Source of the DNA: SAR86 cluster bacterium
Lineage (GTDB): Bacteria; Pseudomonadota; Gammaproteobacteria; Magnimaribacterales; D2472
NCBI GenBank assembly: GCA_016779285.1
Contig: JADHNV010000036.1
Span: 1 to 9,935, forward strand
Reading direction: 5' to 3'
Length of the DNA stretch: 9,935 nt
The notes beneath the pieces are model-generated. The model did not search any database and had not been told where the DNA came from. It saw only the letters and a list, made by a program, of their open reading frames with translations. Below are positions 6,327-9,935 of the stretch, piece by piece (positions within the stretch are counted from its first letter, which is position 1; each line of letters opens with the position of its first letter). A program made the position numbers and the translations under genes.

Positions 6327-7481
6327 ATGCAGGATGCATTTATTGTTAGCGCTTTAAGAACTCCCATAGGTAAAAAGAAAGGCGCCTTATCCTCCATGCA
6401 TCCAGCTGATTTAGGTGCTGTTGTTCTCTCTGCTACTTTTGATCAGGTTCCACTGGATCCTGGATTAGTTGAGGATGTTATTTTTGGTTGTGTGGACACG
6501 GTAGGGCCACAAGCTGGAGATATTGCTAGAACCTGTTGGTTAGCTGCTGGTTTGCCTGAGCATGTTCCAGGCACAACCGTTGATCGTCAATGTGGTTCAT
6601 CGCAACAAGCAGTTCATTTTGCTGCTCAAGCCATTATGTCTGGTACCTCTGACGTGATAGTTGCTGGTGGTGTACAAAATATGAATTTGATACCGATATC
6701 CTATGCCATGTTAGCTGGGCAAGCATTGGGTTTTTCAGATCCATTTTCCGGATCAAAAGGCTGGGTTAAAAGATATGGAAACAAAGAAGTTAGTCAGTTT
6801 AATTCTGCTCAGATGATTGCTGAAAAATGGAAGATTTCCAGATTGGAAATGGAAAACTATGCTTATCAAAGCCATCAAAAAGCAATCAATGCCATTGAAA
6901 AGGGTCTGTTTAATAACGAAATTGTACCTGTCGGGGATTTCTCAATTGATGAGACCCCGAGAGCTGAAACTTCATTGGAAAAAATGGCCTCTTTAAATCC
7001 GTTAATCGAGGGACATGACATCACTGCAGCAATTTCTTCGCAGAATGCAGATGCATCCTCGGCTATTTTAATTGTCTCAGAAAAAATCCTTACAGAGCAT
7101 AACTTATCGCCTTTAGTCAGAATAGCTCACATCAGTGTCAGAGCCGATGATCCTATTTGGATGCTTACCGCACCCATACCAGCAACTGAGTATGCTGTTA
7201 AAAAATCCGGCATCAAACTTAACGACATTGGGCTCGTTGAAATCAATGAGGCGTTTGCTTCCGTAGCCATGGCTTGGCAAAAAGAAATGGAATACCCGAT
7301 GAGTCAAATAAATATAAACGGAGGCGCAATAGCTCTTGGGCATCCACTTGGCGCAACTGGCGCAAGACTAATGACAACCATGGTACACAACATGCAAAGA
7401 GATAATATTAAATACGGTTTGCAAACCATGTGTGAGGGTGGGGGGCAAGCAAACGTTACCATTTTAGAGAATTGCCAATGA
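6327..7481 (+). CDS. fadA6: FadA6-like steroid-pathway acetyl-CoA acyltransferase (thiolase)
   Basis: This thiolase cleaves beta-ketoacyl-CoA intermediates. In the published pathway a thiolase step after IpdAB yields MOODA-CoA, and FadA6 is also tied to removal of the HIP side chain. At 384 residues it matches FadA6 (about 386). Catalytic residues are visible: Cys89 in VDRQCGSSQQ (85-94), NEAF (307-310), His339 in GGAIALGHPLGATGAR (332-347) and Cys369 in MCEGGGQAN (368-376). Subfamily blocks such as GCVDTVGPQAGDIAR, VAGGVQNM, QFNSAQMIAEKW and PIPATEYA agree with mycobacterial FadA6 as I remember it, which supports this symbol over generic FadA or PhaA. An AGGAG (6313-6317) that begins within the preceding TAG stop lies nine bases before the ATG. 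The gene overlaps ipdF by 4 bases. Confidence 0.94.
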   Translation: MQDAFIVSALRTPIGKKKGALSSMHPADLGAVVLSATFDQVPLDPGLVEDVIFGCVDTVGPQAGDIARTCWLAAGLPEHVPGTTVDRQCGSSQQAVHFAAQAIMSGTSDVIVAGGVQNMNLIPISYAMLAGQALGFSDPFSGSKGWVKRYGNKEVSQFNSAQMIAEKWKISRLEMENYAYQSHQKAINAIEKGLFNNEIVPVGDFSIDETPRAETSLEKMASLNPLIEGHDITAAISSQNADASSAILIVSEKILTEHNLSPLVRIAHISVRADDPIWMLTAPIPATEYAVKKSGIKLNDIGLVEINEAFASVAMAWQKEMEYPMSQININGGAIALGHPLGATGARLMTTMVHNMQRDNIKYGLQTMCEGGGQANVTILENCQ

Positions 7482-8260
7482 ATAATTTAATGAATCCAAA
7501 ATATCCAGAAGGAAAAAATCTTTTTAAAGATCAGAATATTCTAATCACTGCTGCGGCTGGTTCAGGTATTGGCTTTTCAACTGCTAAGCGATTTGTTGAA
7601 GAGGGAGCAAATATTTTTATTTCTGATGTGCATCAAGGCAGGCTTGATGAAGCCATACAGAGTTTGCGCAAATTAGATATGGGCGAAGTAAATGGATGTC
7701 TTTGCAATGTAACAAAAGATGAGGAGATAGAGTCAATGTTTAAAAAGGCTATCACCAGCTACTCAACATTAAATGGAGTAGTTAACAATGCTGGGCTAGG
7801 AGGCGAGTCTACTCTGGAGAATATGACTAATGAGGCTTGGAATCTTGTAATGGACGTCACACTTAATGGAGCCATGAAAATTATGAGAGCTGCCATTCCT
7901 TTACTTAAAAATACTCAGGGAGTAATCGTCAATAATGCATCTGTTTTAGGTTGGAGAGCACAAGCAGGTCAATCTCATTATGCAGCTGCAAAGGCTGGAG
8001 TAATGGCATTAACAAGATGCGTTGCATTGGAAACGGTAGATTATGGAATCAGGATTAATGCAGTTGCTCCAAGCCTAGCCATGAATCCACACTTATCCAA
8101 AACAAGTTCAGATGAGTTAATAGCTGAATTAGAATCAAAAGAGGCATATGGAAGAGGGGCTGAGCCTTGGGAAATAGCTAATATTATTTTGTTCCTTGCG
8201 TCAGATCTTTCTTCGTATATGACTGGGGAAGTAATTTCAGCATCGTCTCAAAGAGCTTAG
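7478..8260 (+). CDS. ipdF: IpdF-like short-chain dehydrogenase (5-OH-HIC-CoA dehydrogenase)
   Basis: IpdF is an NAD(P)-dependent short-chain dehydrogenase oxidising the 5-hydroxyl of 5-OH-HIC-CoA before IpdC acts. The ATG at 7478 overlaps the fadA6 stop (ATGA) and gives 260 residues; a TTG at 7472 and an ATG at 7490 are in-frame alternatives. The Rossmann motif is the unusual TAAAGSGIG (24-32) in place of TGxxxGxG, followed by FSTAKRFVEEGA and an acidic ISD (cofactor choice). NNAG (103-106), Ser155 in NNAS, Tyr168 and Lys172 in YAAAK form the catalytic set. The last third ends in TGEVISASSQRA rather than the common GGxxxxDGG. The naming rests on the GSGIGFxTA N-terminus and on placement beside fadA6 and ipdC; other steroid short-chain dehydrogenases remain possible. 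Confidence 0.85.
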   Translation: MNNLMNPKYPEGKNLFKDQNILITAAAGSGIGFSTAKRFVEEGANIFISDVHQGRLDEAIQSLRKLDMGEVNGCLCNVTKDEEIESMFKKAITSYSTLNGVVNNAGLGGESTLENMTNEAWNLVMDVTLNGAMKIMRAAIPLLKNTQGVIVNNASVLGWRAQAGQSHYAAAKAGVMALTRCVALETVDYGIRINAVAPSLAMNPHLSKTSSDELIAELESKEAYGRGAEPWEIANIILFLASDLSSYMTGEVISASSQRA

Positions 8261-8953
8261 ATGGAAAAATTAGTCTATCAACTTTGGAAAAAGGATGATG
8301 ATAGTCTTGAAAATTTTAAAGAGTCTCTGCTTAGCAATTTAACCAAAGATCTTGATGGCTTAGTTAAAGAGCTCCAAATCAACATTGCAGATGCTGATGT
8401 TGAGCCAGCAAGCGGTTTAGCGCAATCAAATTACCCCCCTGCAGCCAATGCAGTAATTTTTCTTAAAGTCCAAAGTTACTTCTTAGCACACACACTTGAA
8501 GATCATTTGCATAAAGTTGCAAAAAAAATTCATGGTTTTGTTGTGAGTGAGTCAGTTATCCTAGATGACATTAAAAAAAGTCCTTTGGGTTTAAGATCAG
8601 AAGGTTTTTCTCAAGTTGTTTTTTTAGAAAAACCAGAAACAATGTGTACATTTGATTGGTTCGAGCATTGGACCAAACATCATACAAAAATTGCTATAGA
8701 AACTCAGTCTAATTTTATTTATATACAAAATTCAATCGTTAGATCATTGCAAAAGTCATCTCCAGCCTTCATTGCAATCATTGAGGAGTGCTTTCCATAT
8801 GAGGCCATGTCAGATCCTGAAGTATTTTATGATGCAGTGAATAATCCTGAGCTGCTGGCAAAAAATGGTCAGGTAATGATGAGCAGTTGTGAGAAATTTA
8901 TAGATTTTAAAAAGATAGAAGTAATTCCTACAAGTAGGTATAGAATGGTTTAA
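8261..8953 (+). CDS. EthD-like dimeric alpha-beta barrel protein of unknown role
   Basis: A 230-residue soluble protein with no signal peptide or membrane segment. I recognise it as an EthD-domain type, a ferredoxin-like dimeric alpha-beta barrel family. The C-terminal half carries TFDWFEHWTKHHTKIAIETQ (130-149), recalling the EthD FxxHWxxxH signature, then FIYIQNSIVRSL (152-163), FPYEAMSDPEVFYD (178-191) and a terminal VIPTSRY. The N-terminal half (about 1-110) looks like a second, weaker barrel copy, so the protein may be a tandem of two modules; that is inferred from length and layout. Its ATG directly follows the ipdF stop with no spacer, so the two are probably coupled. EthD proteins accompany oxidation systems but their biochemistry is poorly known. 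I assign no reaction; a lyase, isomerase or accessory role on a steroid-derived CoA ester is possible. Confidence 0.72.
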   Translation: MEKLVYQLWKKDDDSLENFKESLLSNLTKDLDGLVKELQINIADADVEPASGLAQSNYPPAANAVIFLKVQSYFLAHTLEDHLHKVAKKIHGFVVSESVILDDIKKSPLGLRSEGFSQVVFLEKPETMCTFDWFEHWTKHHTKIAIETQSNFIYIQNSIVRSLQKSSPAFIAIIEECFPYEAMSDPEVFYDAVNNPELLAKNGQVMMSSCEKFIDFKKIEVIPTSRYRMV

Positions 8954-8969
8954 GCAATAAAGGATTTAA

Positions 8970-8983
8970 AGGGGGGAAGAAGA
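8970..8983 (+). promoter_or_regulatory. G-rich ribosome binding site in the largest intergenic gap
   Basis: AGGGGGG (8970-8976) followed by AAGAAGA lies seven bases before the ATG at 8984. The gap it sits in (8954-8983) is the longest in the window, only 30 bases. I see no hairpin with a T run and no convincing -35/-10 pair there, so it looks like an independent translation start inside the same transcript rather than an operon boundary. A weak internal promoter cannot be excluded. Confidence 0.55.
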
Positions 8984-9757
8984 ATGAATGATATGAAAGT
9001 TGCCTTGGTTACTGGGGCCGCAAGCGGCATGGGTAGAATTTCCTCAAAAAGGTTAGCAGCTGATGGCGTGCATGTTGCAGCGGTGGATATTAATGAAGAG
9101 GGATTGAACTCGCTTAAGCAGGAATCAAATAATATCTCTATTTTTCCATGTGATTTATCTGATTCAAATGCAGTGAAAACAATGGTTCAGAGAGTTCAGT
9201 CAGAGTTAGGTTCAATTGATCGAGTTACAAATGCAGGTGCAATAATGCCCTTAGGCAGAGTGGCTGATCTTTCAGCAGAATCTATCAATCAATTGATGAG
9301 AATTAACTACGAAGGCACTGTAAATATTGTGGCAAATGTTTTACCTCAAATGATGGAGAGAGACTCTGGGCAAATCATTTTATTTGGATCTATTGCTGGC
9401 ACCTGCCCAGTTGAGCATATGTCAGCATACAGTGCCTCAAAAGCTGCGGTAAACATGTATGGAGAAATTTTAGCTAAGGAGCTTGAAGAAACAAATATTA
9501 GGGTAATGCTGGTATGTCCTGCTATAACTGATACCCCTTTGATGAGATTTGTGGATGAGACAGATGCACCTCAATCAATTAAAAAATCTGTCATGGGCGG
9601 AAAATTAAATAACCCCGAGGATGTGGTTAGTGCAATTGAGAGAGACATTTTAACTGATAAGGTAATATGCTATCCCACACCGGATGCATTGTATGCAACT
9701 AGGATTAGAAGATTTTTCCCAAATTATTGGTGGAAATTAGTTCAAAAAAATTCATAA
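8984..9757 (+). CDS. Short-chain dehydrogenase/reductase, substrate unknown
   Basis: A classical NAD(P)-dependent short-chain dehydrogenase of 257 residues acting on an alcohol or ketone. The Rossmann motif TGAASGMG (10-17), Asp35 at the end of strand 2 (suggesting NAD), Asn108 in RINYEG, Ser136 in FGSIAG, Tyr149 and Lys153 in YSASK complete the catalytic tetrad. The usual NNAG is TNAG (82-85), a mild departure. The C-terminal third has an ICYPTPDALYATRIRRFFP stretch (228-246) with a basic, aromatic ending (NYWWKLVQK), as in short-chain dehydrogenases acting on bulky hydrophobic alcohols; that reading is inference. An ATG at 8993 is a possible later start, but 8984 has the ribosome site. Only 11 bases separate it from the P450, so hydroxylation followed by alcohol oxidation is a reasonable idea. 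Confidence 0.85.
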   Translation: MNDMKVALVTGAASGMGRISSKRLAADGVHVAAVDINEEGLNSLKQESNNISIFPCDLSDSNAVKTMVQRVQSELGSIDRVTNAGAIMPLGRVADLSAESINQLMRINYEGTVNIVANVLPQMMERDSGQIILFGSIAGTCPVEHMSAYSASKAAVNMYGEILAKELEETNIRVMLVCPAITDTPLMRFVDETDAPQSIKKSVMGGKLNNPEDVVSAIERDILTDKVICYPTPDALYATRIRRFFPNYWWKLVQKNS

Positions 9758-9768
9758 TGAATTAGATC

Positions 9769-9935
9769 ATGGAATATATTAGTAAATTGCCACCAGACAA
9801 CAGAGATCTTTCTATGTTTCCCGGCCAGTATGGATGGCCTTTTCTTGGTAAAACAGTAGAGCTTGTCAAAGATACCGTGGCAATGTGTAACAAGCACTAT
9901 TATAGATATGGGCCTGTTTCTAGGCTTGACATGGT
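9769..9935 (+). CDS. Cytochrome P450, N-terminal fragment (3' partial)
   Basis: The reading frame from ATG 9769 runs off the right edge after 55 complete codons. It shows the P450 entry signature: a proline-rich KLPPDN (6-11), PGQYGWPFLGKTVEL (18-32), then a helix ending in YYRYGPVSRLDM (44-55), where the first beta sheet begins. There is no membrane anchor before the proline region, so this is a soluble bacterial-type P450. The GxxGWPxLGKT form recalls the CYP51/CYP26/CYP120-like group rather than the CYP125/142 type, but 55 residues cannot settle the family and the haem Cys lies outside the window. In this context a steroid, sterol or terpenoid hydroxylase is likely but unproven. No strong ribosome site is visible in the 11-base gap. 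Confidence 0.82.
   Translation, partial: MEYISKLPPDNRDLSMFPGQYGWPFLGKTVELVKDTVAMCNKHYYRYGPVSRLDM

Noticed and set aside
7113..7343. Open frame on the - strand inside fadA6
   Set aside because: Opposite the conserved C-terminal thiolase motifs; no start signal or homology recognised.
7472..7474. TTG as the ipdF start
   Set aside because: ATG 7478 forms the usual ATGA overlap with the fadA6 stop; TTG adds only two residues.
8954..8983. Terminator or promoter between the EthD-like gene and the second short-chain dehydrogenase
   Set aside because: Only 30 bases, no stem-loop with T run and no clear -35/-10 pair were found.

Overview
The window is a gap-free run of twelve genes, all on the + strand, from an AT-rich bacterial genome with very tight packing. 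Neighbouring genes overlap or are separated by 0-30 bases, and no stretch without a gene exceeds 30 bases. The AT bias, tight packing and proteobacterial-style gene mix suggest a low-GC, probably streamlined marine gammaproteobacterium. That taxonomic placement is inference; no rRNA or marker gene is present.

The core of the window (about 3-8260) is a cluster for breaking down the last two steroid rings (C and D). It is equivalent to the KstR2-controlled genes of Mycobacterium tuberculosis and Rhodococcus and to the scd genes of Comamonas. In order it holds ipdA (5' end cut off), ipdB, a divergent crotonase with a lysine-rich tail, ipdC (apparently starting at ATT), echA20, two acyl-CoA dehydrogenase subunits, the thiolase fadA6 and the short-chain dehydrogenase ipdF. 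In the published scheme IpdF oxidises 5-OH-HIC-CoA, IpdC desaturates the product, EchA20 hydrolyses ring D, IpdAB hydrolyses ring C, and a thiolase releases MOODA-CoA. The acyl-CoA dehydrogenase pair and the extra crotonase probably serve beta-oxidation of the HIP propionate side chain or of MOODA-CoA.

The downstream part (8261-9935) adds a 230-residue EthD-like protein joined to ipdF with no gap, a second short-chain dehydrogenase after the largest gap (30 bases, with a G-rich ribosome site), and the first 55 residues of a cytochrome P450. These could act on steroid or terpenoid substrates, but the sequence does not prove it.

Not found in the window: the HIP-CoA ligase fadD3, a KstR2-type regulator or a convincing operator, a promoter, a terminator, RNA genes, mobile elements or CRISPR. 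The operon starts upstream and continues downstream of the window. The points most worth a second look are the missing ATG/GTG/TTG start of ipdC, the crotonase that lacks both canonical catalytic glutamates and carries a histone-like Lys tail, the complementary acyl-CoA dehydrogenase pair, and the EthD-like protein with no assigned step.
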